NCBI GenBank assembly: GCA_000697335.1
Contig: JNEM01009153.1
Coordinates: 1 to 39,412, forward strand
Direction: 5' to 3'
Source: Conidiobolus incongruus B7586
Lineage: Eukaryota > Entomophthoromycota > Entomophthoromycetes > Entomophthorales > Conidiobolaceae
DNA: 39,412 nucleotides
How positions within the stretch are numbered: the first letter of the stretch is position 1; the number at the start of each line of letters is the position of its first letter. Of the stretch, positions 11,196-21,939 are shown piece after piece. The position numbers and the translations under genes are program-made. The notes beneath the pieces are model-generated. The model had not been told where the DNA came from, ran no database searches, and saw only the letters and a list, made by a program, of their open reading frames with translations.

Positions 11196-12067
11196 TATTT
11201 TATTTTTTTGTAATAACATTTCAAGTTTTGATAAGCTTTCAACTTAATTGGCATCTAATCCCGATATGGATTAGATTGGTATAATATCATATAAAAAGCA
11301 TATTTATTAAATTTAAATATAAAATAAAAATTTGGTTAATATAAAGTAATCAAATTTTTAAGTCAATTTTTGTTAACTATAAAATGCAACAATTTTTAAA
11401 TTCTTTTGACAAGACAAGATAATGAAATATATCCAATTTAAATTTTTTATATTCATAATTTTAATTTTGTTAAATATGTTACATAATAAATTTTTATTGA
11501 TTATATAAATAATGATATATGAAATATTGGTTTTTGAATCTCAAGACTTATTCCATAACATTATATTTTAATTTTTATAACAATAATTAAACTCTAAAAT
11601 TTCATATTAAGATATTTATTAAAAATTATTATTTTTGAACATTATTTATGAGATTGAATTATAATATTAAGTTTTAAGTTAAACTTCAATATATATATAT
11701 ATTCTTTGTTCGATATTTATTTCATTATTTCAAAATTTAATATATAATTTTGTAAATGTTTAAATTTTATGAAATTAGTTGAAATATCTATTTTCAAATA
11801 TATAATTTGTGGAGTTAAATATTAAAATAAAAATGATAAAAATTTTTCCATATAAAATTCATAATATTATAAAAAAAATAAATTTTATCTGAATAATTAA
11901 TATTTTTCAATACATCTAGTATAAAAGAGTTTGTACACTTATGCTATTCGACATATAATTGTTAATAAATATAAACTATCATATCTTCAAGTACCTTGGT
12001 TTAAAACATTAGAATCAAGCTCGAATATCTGCCTTCTCGAACCTTTGAACTTCAAAATCGGGATCTG
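11196..12067. other. AT-rich intergenic DNA between two convergent genes
   Basis: This stretch holds the 3' ends of the histidine kinase (plus strand) and of the UNC-93-like relic (minus strand). A short open frame on the plus strand from 11931 overlaps the relic antisense and is not credible as a gene. Nothing else is recognised. Confidence 0.5.
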
Positions 12068-13500
12068 TCATCTTGTTTCAGTTATACTGCGAACAACAAA
12101 GAAGGCTAGAGTTACCAAAACTTCGATGAGAACACAGCGGATAACCAACTAAGCCATGTAAGAGGATGAAGTTCGAAATATGCGTGAGGCGAGGAAGCTA
12201 CCGGTGGATTGGATACTTTTATCAGAACCATTGTAGATGACTAAGTATTTGATATCGTTGAAGAGTGCTTCTAGGAATCAATATGCGAGGATTTGAATTG
12301 TTGCATCCATGAAACAGTAAAAGAAAATAAGGTGAATAGGTTTAATATACATATAGGATTGAAACAAATCGATACCTGGACTGAAATCAGCATCATTCAT
12401 CCTAATATATTTGTAAGGATCAGTTTCCTTAAGAACAGGAGTCTGTAAATCATAGTGATGTTTACATGATTTCTGGACGGGATAGTCACCTATACAAGTG
12501 AATGTAAGTAAGATATACACTAGGGCGATAGCATAATTAGCGCAAGTATGATGATTCCATCATTGTGAGTCTAATAACTTACCAAACAATGTATCTTCAA
12601 CAATGTTAGCTATCCATAAAATAGAAAAATTAAAAAAATTAGTATGATGGTTAAATATGGTGGTATTAGCAGCGTTGAATTGACAAGTACGGAAACAATT
12701 AGATGATAAGAACATTGAGAGCAATACAAGCGTTCTTTAGTAGAAGAGAAGTTTAAAGATTTGGATATATCTCTTAATAAATCAGACCTTTCTCAATTTC
12801 AATATATGCAACCATCCAGTTTGCACAATTTATCCATGAGCACGAGAAGAAAGCTGATTAACCTTTCAGTTTACCTCACCGTTATAATGGCGAAGTAGGC
12901 TTCAATGCCTATTGAGATCGTATCTGTATTGTTGTAAGTATGACCAAAGAGTGAAAAATAACTTGTAGCAGGACCCAAATTGACAATATTCTAAAATAAT
13001 CAAAAGAATATTCCCTTCTGCTCTGTCGCATATGACGTCATTATCACACCTTGATAAGACCATAGACAACTATTAAAAATTCCCAAAAACTTTCGAGGTA
13101 ATTTGGTCAACCAGCTTGAGCGTAATCCAATATAATATATAAGTTAAAGTATAGTGTGTATAACCCAATTTCGACAAAAACATAATCCATTTGGGGTTCA
13201 ATGGATTCAAGATTATATCATTGAATAAGCTTGTAATTATCATAGTAATAAAAATCATAATCGCTATGGCCATAAACTAGTTGTAAATTCTACCACCGCC
13301 TCCAAATGTATCATTTATAATGAGTATTGAAGGTATTCACAGGAGAATCTATCTCAGATGTATTATTTGAGCTTTTTTGGTATTAAAATTGATTCTGATT
13401 ATAACTAATAATTTGATAGACAAAATATATAACAAAAGCACTAAGTTAGTCATTTATCCCACTTTTCCTATTGAAATATGAATTACAAGTCCAATCACCT
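12068..13500 (-). pseudogene. Decayed UNC-93-like major facilitator transporter
   Basis: Read on the minus strand, this region gives in correct order the blocks of fungal UNC-93-like (Pfam UNC-93) membrane proteins. They are TFGGGG near 13300 (family: LGGGG after the first helix), KLGYTHY near 13165, NIVNLGPATSYFSL and NNTDTISIG near 12930-12990, TCQFNAANTTIFNHHT near 12670, IFFYCFMDA near 12310, and YNGSDKSIQSTGS near 12220. Breaks are clear: TAG at 13277-13279, frame changes between 13080 and 12680, a TGA at 12278-12280 where the family has Trp (Y-W-F), and a TAG at 12149-12151. The TGA at 12068-12070 may be the original stop. Some gaps look like old introns, for example a GT..AG stretch near 12515-12580. 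A functional multi-exon gene is unlikely because conserved positions carry stops. This is a host gene relic. Confidence 0.8.
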
Positions 13501-14748
13501 AAATATAATAGTTAATTTATTAAGGGGATTTATATCTATTTATATACCAAAATGTACGTTAATTTTCTCATGACTAAATACAAATATTAGCAACTTGTTC
13601 TGACAGTTTATAGAAAATTAATTAACTCTTAATCTGGCACCTAGAAAAATTCATACATTTTTATTGTTCGATTGTGATTCTAGTTAACAGAATTAGTGTG
13701 AAAAATTTTGATAAATTCAAAGCACCAAAAAAATAATTCTATTGCTAACCCTATTACTTATTCTTACCTATTTTATACCTTTTTGTTATATTATATTCTA
13801 TATATTATAATTAGTTTTTAACTATCTGTGCAATTCAATAGATAAATATAAGATATTTAATAATTAATTTTGTCCAGTATCAATAAAAACAGTGAATTTA
13901 AGTTTCAGTGGAAAATGAGATAATTTTTTTTGCTTTTTTCATACTAATAGCAAGTTACAGGTTTATGCGTATTGCAACTGAAATATTAAATTTGTAACTA
14001 AAGGATTACCATGTCATAATATATTATAGGTTAATCTAATTTTTAGATTAAAGCTTCAAAACATATCAAATATGTAGATAAAATCATTTTGTAGCTGAGA
14101 AAAGCCATTTTTTACAAATCAACAATCATCCAAATATTTAAGTGTACGATATATTTTTATCAGATCCGCTGATTTAGAAATAACTTAAAATAGTTATATA
14201 TATATATATATATTAATATCAAACTGCAGCAAAAATACTATAAATATATATTGATTTGATATCTATTGAAAATATCTTCTTGAAATGTGGGAATAAACTA
14301 TTTTGTTCAAAGTAATTTAAATTTTATGAATTTGCTTAACTAATATTATAAGTTAAATATTTGACAGAAGCAGCATATTTTTCTTAATAACAAACAAATT
14401 TAAATTTAAAAATTCAATCTACCGAAAATAAATATATTGTTTGTTTTAGGAGTTTTTATTTTGAGAAACTATTTTTTAAATTTGTAAGATTTGAAATAAA
14501 ATTTATGTTTTACAGATAATACTAGCTTATGTCCTTTTTATTATCATTTTCAATTTGCTACTTTGATATTTTTATAATTTTATTGAATAAAATTAACTTT
14601 TAATATCAAATCAAATTAACATATGAGCAATTGTATATTATATAGTAGTAATTATAAAATAAAATTACTTTAATTATAAATAATTTCGAAAATTTATTAA
14701 AATTAATAAATAGTAGCAAAAATATTCAAAAAAAATTATTATCAAAAA
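13501..14748. other. AT-rich intergenic DNA
   Basis: About 1.2 kb lie between the UNC-93-like relic and the 3' end of ABC copy A. The extreme N terminus of the relic may start near 13500, and the stretch contains a TA dinucleotide run at 14195-14213. No gene is recognised. Confidence 0.5.
14195..14213. repeat. TA dinucleotide run
   Basis: A short, nearly perfect (TA)n tract in intergenic DNA. It is a simple sequence repeat with no evident function. Confidence 0.8.
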
Positions 14749-17700
14749 TTATTTGGATTTGTCCAGAACTTGTTGACTTGCCATTTCTGCATACAGTCCA
14801 TTAAAATTTAAGAGTTCTTGATGTGTTCCGCTCTCAATTACTTGACCATCTCGAATTACGTAGATTCTATCAGAATGTTGGATAGTAGATAAACGATGAG
14901 CAATAGAGATTGTAGTTCTTCCCTTAGAAGCTTGATCCAAAGCTTTCTGAACGACCATTTCACTTTCAGCGTCGAGTGCAGAGCTAGCTTCATCTAACAA
15001 AAGGATCTTTGGATTACGCACCAAAGCCCTGGCAATTGCAATACGCTGCTTTTGGCCTCCTGATAATTCTGATCCTTTACCACCGACATTGGTATCATAT
15101 CCCCTAGGTAGAGACATGATAAAGTCATGAATATTTGCATCTTTAGCAGCTTGTTCAATTTGTTCTTGAGTTGGAGGAGGACCAAAAGCTTTAGCACCAA
15201 AAGCAATGTTTTCTCTGATTGTCATATTGAATAATGAAGGTTCTTGACCAACCAGCGAAATATAATCTCTCAATGATGGAAGATTATAATCTCTTACATC
15301 CACTCCATCGATCTTAATTGTACCAGAAGTTACATCATAAAACCTTTCAATTAAACCTATTGTGGTACTTTTACCACACCCGCTGGGTCCAACTAAAGCG
15401 ATGTATTCTCCTGGCTTGACATTAATATTGAGACCCTTAAGGATTTTGGCGTTAGGTCGGGTAGGATAACTGAAGTGAACATTTTCAAATGAAATATAAC
15501 CTTCTAATCCATTGGTTTCATCAACTTTTTTACCAGTCGACTCAGCTGATTGATCAATCAAAGGGACTCTTTGTATGTTGTCGAATAGGGAATTAGCAGA
15601 TTTCTTAGCTTTTGTCAAATTAGGAGTCAAAACAAAGACACTGGATATATTTCCAGCTCCCATGATAACAGCCATAAAAACAGTGAATAGCTGCATCATA
15701 GTGTATTCTCCTGTGCTGACCAAACCTCCACCGTACCAGAAGGCCAAAGCATTAACTAGAAATGTCACTGCCTGCGCAGCAGAGAAGGAAATCGTCGCAA
15801 ATATAGCATTTTTGTAACCAGCATTAAGGGATATTAATAGTTGATTAACATAGTCATCTATTACTTGCTGTTCTTTCGTAAGGGAGGCTACCGTTCTCAT
15901 TGCTCCAATTGCTTCACATGCCATTTCAGAGGATTTTGCATAGCGATCACCCTTTTTTTCATCATTAGAATAGAGCGTTTTAAAATTAATATATCCGGAA
16001 AATATGACGATAGGTAAACAAGCAATCACTACCAACCCTAATTTCCACCCATAAATCAATCCTACTACACAACTTAAAATCAGGTTGATGGCAGTCTGAA
16101 GGATATTTCCAATAGTGAGTCCACTCAAGCCTTGAATATCTTGCGGTTCTTTAGAAAGTCTTGAGGTTAAAATACCAGTCGTATTCTCTTCTCTATCAAA
16201 CCATCCGATCTCCTGCCTGAATATAGCTTCTAATAAAATGTATCGTAATTTGGTACTTAACATTTCAGCAGCAATTGAAAACCCTGCAGATTGCAGTAAA
16301 TTTGCAACACCAATAACAATTGCACCTACTAAGAACATCAATGACCAAAAATTGACCCGTTTGATGAGTTCCGCTCCTGTGGCATTGAATGCTTCCAATA
16401 CATTCGAAAATACAATCGCAAATATCGGCGTAACGGATCCTTGTATAAAAGCTCCTATGGTTCCGAATGCCAATTCTTTCCACTCCGTTCGATTCAATTT
16501 GGCAACCTTACCAATTAGTTGGAACGTAGTGAATTTGGTAGATATCTCCCGACTACTCTCCTCATCATCTTTAGTTGAGCTCGATGAATAGATAATATTT
16601 TTTTCGGTAAGAGATTTCTTAGTTGGAACTTTGACAATTTTCATTTTGCCATCGTCTTCTAATAGTGTCTCCTTAATTTCTATCTCGTTCTGTGATCCTG
16701 AAACCGCGAATTCATAATCAGGTTTCAATTCCTTGGACTGCTTTTTTTCTTGTTTAATATTTTGAATTTCAACAAGCTTGCGATAAATACCATCTTCAAT
16801 CTGTATTAATTCGTAATGAGTTCCACTTTCAATAATGTGGCCCCTATCCATAACTACGATTTTATCGGCATTTTTAATGGTTGCGAGACGATGGGCAATT
16901 ACGAGAGTTGTCCTTCCTTTACTCGCCTTATCCAAAGCATCCTGGACTATATGTTCAGACTTGGAATCTAAAGCACTGGTGGCTTCATCAAGTAGAAGGA
17001 TTTTGGGATCCTTGACAATAGCTCTTGCAATAGCAATTCGTTGCTTTTGTCCACCTGATAACAAAAACCCTTTCTGACCAACTTGAGTCTCGTAACCGTT
17101 AGGAAGAGAAGTGATGAAATGGTGAGCGTTGGAAAGCTTACAGGCTGACTCAATCGCAGCTCTCTGTTCTTCAATTGATGCATTCTCTAAACTGGTTCCA
17201 ATTAATCCAGCTGCAACATTAGAGTGAATAGTTCCAGAGAATAGTATAGGTTCTTGAGAGACAAGTCCAATCTGTCTACGTAACCATTTGATATTCAACG
17301 TTTTTGTGTTATGACCATCAAGCGAAATTTCACCAGATACTGGATCATAAAATCTTTCGAGAAGTTGAACAGCAGTAGATTTACCTGAGCCACTTAATCC
17401 AACCAATGCAACTGTGGTGCCTGCTTCAACTGTCAAATTGAAATCCTTGTATATAGGAACATCAGGACGAGTTGGGTAATGAAAATCCACATGATCAAAT
17501 TTGATATTTCCTTTAATTTTATCCAACTTGATGCCTTCATCGGAGAATGCATCAATTACCGGGACTCTATCAATTGCCTGGAACAACTTTGTTGCTGCAC
17601 TTTGGGCTAGGGCAATAGCTTGAAACTTTGGTGCAACATTAGACAAAGAAAAAGAACCCATCATCACTGCGAAAAATACTTGAACGATATCTCCAGAATT

Positions 17701-18594
17701 GATGCTACCTTGAGATGCTAATTTACCACCATAGTAAAAGCACAACGAGTAACCACAATAAACGATCATAAACATTACACCTAAAGAGAAACCGACTCCA
17801 AAACTCTTTTTAATACCAAATTTACGGGCATTCTCAACAATTTCTTTGTATTTCTTGAGCATTTGATCCTTTCGGTTGAAAGCTGTGACAGTTTTAATGC
17901 TCGATAAACTCTCTTCGGCCAAATTGGCTGCTTTTTCGTATTCGGAGATGGATTTGGTGACATATTTGGCAACGTAAAAATTAATAATATATCCTATTAT
18001 CATGATACAAGGTAAAATACATAGGATAACCAGAGTTAGCTTCCAGTTTCTAGTGAAAGCTATAACAAAGCCAGATACGAAGGTTGCAAAATCATAGATT
18101 AAACCTCCTACCTTGTCCGAAATGCCATCCTGAACCAAATCACAACTCGTAGTGATATTAGTAGCAACTTTGCCTGTACCATATTCGTCGGACCAAGCGA
18201 TTTCTTGTTTCAAAACTCCGACCAAGTATTTATGGCGAAATATATATGTTAACTTTTCTCCAATTGCCTTATAAACAGAAGTATAAACATAATTAGTGAC
18301 GAATACACCCGCAGCCAAATACAAAAAATATAATGAAGCTTGATTGATCTGATTTCGAAAAACGTCGGCAGGTGACGAATCTGAGGAGAATGCAGCTAGC
18401 GAATTCACTACTTTTCCTAGTAGTACCGCCATCAGAGGTAGTGAAGCACCAGCTGCAGCTGCAAAGATCGAAGCGATAGTCAATGCTAAAATATCCCAAA
18501 TTGTAGCGAATGAATACAGTTTTAGGAATGAAATAGGTGCCGATTCAGTAGTTGGTTCCTCTTTTTCAACAGGTTCTAAAGATTTTCCACTCAT
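14749..18594 (-). CDS. Full-length ABCB (MDR/P-glycoprotein type) transporter, copy A
   Basis: An intronless gene for 1281 residues with two membrane halves and two ATP-binding domains (TMD-NBD-TMD-NBD), the layout of P-glycoprotein and fungal Ste6/Mdr exporters, which use ATP to move lipophilic compounds or peptides out of the cell. NBD1 has Walker A GLSGSGKST (about 400-408), signature LSGGQKQR (about 512) and Walker B ILLLDEATSALD (about 530). NBD2 has Walker A GPSGCGKST (about 1067), signature LSGGQKQR (about 1176) and Walker B ILLLDEASSALD (about 1195). Both sites look catalytically complete. Each membrane half has the expected hydrophobic helices, and a charged linker at about 625-700 joins them. 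Start: MSGKSLEPVEKEEPTTES, ATG at 18594. A paralogue lies in opposite orientation at 34533-38390. The substrate cannot be read from sequence; drug efflux, lipid or pheromone export are all possible. Confidence 0.97.
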   Translation of the reverse strand: MSGKSLEPVEKEEPTTESAPISFLKLYSFATIWDILALTIASIFAAAAGASLPLMAVLLGKVVNSLAAFSSDSSPADVFRNQINQASLYFLYLAAGVFVTNYVYTSVYKAIGEKLTYIFRHKYLVGVLKQEIAWSDEYGTGKVATNITTSCDLVQDGISDKVGGLIYDFATFVSGFVIAFTRNWKLTLVILCILPCIMIIGYIINFYVAKYVTKSISEYEKAANLAEESLSSIKTVTAFNRKDQMLKKYKEIVENARKFGIKKSFGVGFSLGVMFMIVYCGYSLCFYYGGKLASQGSINSGDIVQVFFAVMMGSFSLSNVAPKFQAIALAQSAATKLFQAIDRVPVIDAFSDEGIKLDKIKGNIKFDHVDFHYPTRPDVPIYKDFNLTVEAGTTVALVGLSGSGKSTAVQLLERFYDPVSGEISLDGHNTKTLNIKWLRRQIGLVSQEPILFSGTIHSNVAAGLIGTSLENASIEEQRAAIESACKLSNAHHFITSLPNGYETQVGQKGFLLSGGQKQRIAIARAIVKDPKILLLDEATSALDSKSEHIVQDALDKASKGRTTLVIAHRLATIKNADKIVVMDRGHIIESGTHYELIQIEDGIYRKLVEIQNIKQEKKQSKELKPDYEFAVSGSQNEIEIKETLLEDDGKMKIVKVPTKKSLTEKNIIYSSSSTKDDEESSREISTKFTTFQLIGKVAKLNRTEWKELAFGTIGAFIQGSVTPIFAIVFSNVLEAFNATGAELIKRVNFWSLMFLVGAIVIGVANLLQSAGFSIAAEMLSTKLRYILLEAIFRQEIGWFDREENTTGILTSRLSKEPQDIQGLSGLTIGNILQTAINLILSCVVGLIYGWKLGLVVIACLPIVIFSGYINFKTLYSNDEKKGDRYAKSSEMACEAIGAMRTVASLTKEQQVIDDYVNQLLISLNAGYKNAIFATISFSAAQAVTFLVNALAFWYGGGLVSTGEYTMMQLFTVFMAVIMGAGNISSVFVLTPNLTKAKKSANSLFDNIQRVPLIDQSAESTGKKVDETNGLEGYISFENVHFSYPTRPNAKILKGLNINVKPGEYIALVGPSGCGKSTTIGLIERFYDVTSGTIKIDGVDVRDYNLPSLRDYISLVGQEPSLFNMTIRENIAFGAKAFGPPPTQEQIEQAAKDANIHDFIMSLPRGYDTNVGGKGSELSGGQKQRIAIARALVRNPKILLLDEASSALDAESEMVVQKALDQASKGRTTISIAHRLSTIQHSDRIYVIRDGQVIESGTHQELLNFNGLYAEMASQQVLDKSK

Positions 18595-20590
18595 CTATAT
18601 TAAATAATATTACACAAGTTTAAATATAATATAATATTTTGATTTAACTTTGAACCTTGCGCAATCAGGCCAATTTATAGGAAATTTTCCATTAACATTT
18701 GAATAGAAAGATGGTTGAGACAATATAGTGGATAATTTGGTTATTGGTTCATATTGATTATGCTTAAATTTTTTGATTGCCAAAATTTACCGTAATAGAT
18801 ATTTGAAATATTTAATCATGTATAGTAATTTTCAATGTATATAGAGCGATATCTGGTAATAATTATTAGAAATTAAATATATAGACAGTGTTGAAATTTA
18901 GAACTTGGATGTTGTTATTTTTCATTTTAGTATTCTAACTATTTTTGGCAATTATTTACCCTAACAAAATCCTAAGTCTTGATTGAAAATAATAATTTAT
19001 CTTAATATTACCCTAGATTTTACGATAAAAAATTAAAAATATATTGCAACAGCTTAACAACTCTGAACTATATCAAAACTAAATTCACAACAAAAGTTAA
19101 ATCAAAACCTGTTGGTTTAATTATAACCATTTTAGGAGATTTTGAAATTTCCAAATATAGACTTGAAAAAAAATTGCTAATTTGAGCAACTTTCGTTAGG
19201 TTGCCTAAAAATATCTAGATTTTAGAAAATTTAGTATTATAGATCTTCTAGAAAGTAGACTTGAAATAAAGATCACGTGGGTTCGATAAAACAGGCCAAG
19301 TACGACTAACGAGATACTTTAAGGGGTTTTATTAAGATATCAAGGTGTAGGGCTTGGCCCTGATCGGGATGATCTTTGAGTGAATAGGTGTCCATTGACT
19401 ATTTGTAGCGTAGTTAGTCCTTTGCCAATATGTTGAAACTCCAATTACTGTTATAGTCTAAAACTTTCCATGGTGCAAGGATTGTGCCTAGTATTTTTGA
19501 GTGGATTGCATTCGGAATCATGATGGACGGTTAAAGTTGAATGACGAGCGGACCTCCCGATCCGCGACAGGGTGTTATTTAAGGAAAATAATTGATATTA
19601 AAGCTGTGGAATTTTTAGTGATAATTTCAATATTGTGAATATTTTAATTCATTTAAATTATCGTTATTACAATGATTCATCATTGAATATTTTTTAAAAT
19701 TTTTGTTATTAAATCGTATTTAAAGCCATAAAAATACGTGGAATAAATGAATAATTTAGGATGTTTTCTTTGAACTAAATATTTTGTTGAAGTTATTAAT
19801 AATTAATTCAATAGTAAACTTTAAACTCTCAAATAATTTTTTAACAATTTGAAACAAAACAATGATTATTTTAAGTACCAAATTTTTGGAATTAAAAATT
19901 AAATAAATTTATTTTTCAGGGTTTTTTAAGATATGAGCAGTTTCAAAATATTATTTTAAAAATTATTGATTATGTTTAACTAGTGTTGAATAAAGTTGAG
20001 TAAAAACAATAGTTTTTAAGATTCTTAACAGTAAATTAGAAATAATTCATAATATTTGGGTATGTATAAAAGGTTGAGGGTATGATTGGGGAATGTTCAA
20101 GATAATATCAATACATTTTATTCAAATCTAATAAAAGATTAAACAATATAATATACACCAAATTAATTTATTGATTGGTGTATTTAGTGATATAAAATTA
20201 CATTTGTTAAAAGAATGTATCTTTTTGAATATACTCGATAATGGTTAAACACATTATTATTTTAATGTGGTGAATAAATCACAAGTTTTTGATATTAAAT
20301 TTATCAAATTTATGATGATTGTATTTAATTCAAAAGATATTAAATGCATTAATGGAAAAATCTGATAAGAGATATATCAACAATGTAAGAGTTATCGGGT
20401 CAAGACTTTTCTAACAATATTTTTAATAAATTTCATACAATATTGAAAAGCTGACAAAAAATTTATTAAAACATGAATATATAGGAATAAAATTTGAAAT
20501 AATTAACGAATATAGGTATATTATTAGTTAATTTTAATTAGTATTTGTTAAATATATTGTTTTCAATATATTATAATAATATAAAATAAT
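18595..20590. other. Intergenic region upstream of ABC copy A
   Basis: About 2 kb between the start of ABC copy A and the 3' end of COQ7. The left part should be the promoter of copy A; an ACCCTAAC telo-box-like motif occurs at about 18958. A GC-richer island at 19250-19575 is listed separately. The rest is AT-rich and unrecognised. Confidence 0.5.
19250..19575. other. GC-richer noncoding island with hairpins, unidentified
   Basis: About 325 bases stand out from AT-rich surroundings by base composition. No long ORF is present on either strand. Short inverted repeats are visible, such as AGGGCTTGGCCCT near 19350 and GCGGA...TCCGC near 19550. It could be a structured noncoding RNA gene, a solo LTR of a fossil retroelement, or another repeat remnant. 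I found no matching direct repeats at its edges and no second copy in the window. Confidence 0.3.
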
Positions 20591-21423
20591 TTAAACTTTG
20601 GAACAGATCCAAATAGCCGCCTTACAACCTCCTTTAATTACATTACTCATTAGAGTGTGTAAAGGTGCCTAAACGTCTGATATTAATGCATTGTTAAACC
20701 TATTAAAATTATATAATAATACCTGATGAGCGTCATACTCCACTGCAGTGTCCAAATGTTCAAGCTCGTCATCCCTAAACTGTCTGATAACTTTCCTCAA
20801 CTCTTCAACATCTTTATTTTTGATATTGGCTAATTCCCTCAATTGGTCATTGTAATGACCTCCAATCACCGTTTCGACAGCTTCAGTGCACATCATGGCT
20901 GCTTCTTTTCCCATGAGGGCTGTACCAGCACCTACTGCGAACCCTGCAATTCGCCATAGGGGCATGAGTGCAGTGGGTCGGGATCTGTACTCGGGGATCA
21001 ATTCATTAAATTTGTTTAAGTGGACTTTTTCTTGTTCCCACATATGCTAAACACCAACTATTAGTAACTTGTAGCCAAATTTTAAATTGCATTAAATACC
21101 AAAATTAAATCTTTCAAATTTTTATCATTCTTAAACACTTGATACTGTCCCATATAAATGTAGTTGGCACCAATTTCTCCAGCTTGGTTTATGCGCAACA
21201 TAGTGCGAATGCTTTCTAACTCTTGAGGTGTGAGGTCGCGGTAGGGTTCATCGTCATTGATTTTGGGTTCGCCGGTTTCTGACTTAAGGTTATTGGTGGT
21301 GGTAGTAGAATTAAATCGAATCAGATTCGATTGAATAGCAGTAGGTCTTAATAGAGTTTGGGGTTTGATAGGTTTAACGAAGTGTGAGATCATCATTATT
21401 TTTTTATAATTATTTTTGTTCAT
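20591..21423 (-). CDS. COQ7: COQ7 / CLK-1, demethoxyubiquinone hydroxylase
   Basis: Three exons (21423-21100, 21046-20723, 20668-20591), each joined in phase 0, give 241 residues. COQ7 is the di-iron monooxygenase of the mitochondrial inner membrane that performs the last hydroxylation in ubiquinone synthesis. The N terminus is rich in basic, hydroxylated and hydrophobic residues ([15 protein letters not shown]), as in a mitochondrial targeting peptide. The di-iron ligands are all visible: Glu83 ([10 protein letters not shown]), Glu114 and His117 (WEQEKVH), Glu166 ([12 protein letters not shown]), and Glu202 and His205 (RDDELEHLD). The last exon supplies the usual C terminus, reading [20 protein letters not shown]. 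Introns at 21047-21099 and 20669-20722 are GT..AG and 53-54 bases long. An internal ATG pair at residues 10-11 is an alternative start. The gene is divergent from the YEATS2-like gene, with about 516 bases between the start codons. Confidence 0.96.
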
Positions 21424-21939
21424 AAGTGGACTGGGTGGACTTTGAACCTTTATAATCTATTAAAATTTAATTACTATTGTGGGACAATTATACAGAGATT
21501 ATTTCATCTAATAATTTGGCACTACAAAGTATATTCGGTATAGATAAATTTGATAGAAAAATATTTTATGTCCTTGATTATCCATAAGACTTTAATATTT
21601 TACGAACTATATATTCGAGTTATTTATTTATTTATTAATTATCATAAATGCAATTAAAATGAATCTGAAATTGGGTAATTTATATTGTAAAATTCAATTG
21701 AAATCCCATAATAATTACTGTCAATTAAATTTAACTCAAAAAACCCTAGTAACATGTAAATTTCAAAATCAAAATAAATAAATGTTGAATTAAAAATTGA
21801 ATGTTGATACAATTAAAATAATTGCCAATATTAAATAATTAAATAGACTATTAGCCATTATTTATTAAATTCTTTATTTTAAATTAAATTTTATAACATC
21901 TTCCAATAATCGCTTTAATAGAATCAAAATCACATAATT
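21424..21939. promoter_or_regulatory. Shared divergent promoter of COQ7 and the YEATS2-like gene
   Basis: These 516 bases lie between two divergent start codons and must hold both promoters. The sequence is AT-rich. An AAACCCTAG motif at 21741-21749 resembles half a telo-box. No TATA box can be singled out in this composition. Confidence 0.55.

Noticed and set aside
12278-12520. Minus-strand 80-codon ORF as an independent gene
   Set aside because: It is one readable segment of the UNC-93-like relic and ends at a stop that replaces a conserved Trp.
16238-16591. Plus-strand ORF of 117 codons inside ABC copy A
   Set aside because: It is antisense to the second membrane domain of an intact transporter; similar antisense ORFs appear at the matching place in copy B, as expected from shared sequence.
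19270-19300. tRNA-like GGTTCGA box near the start of the 19250 island
   Set aside because: No cloverleaf, anticodon arm or matching A box could be fitted around it.
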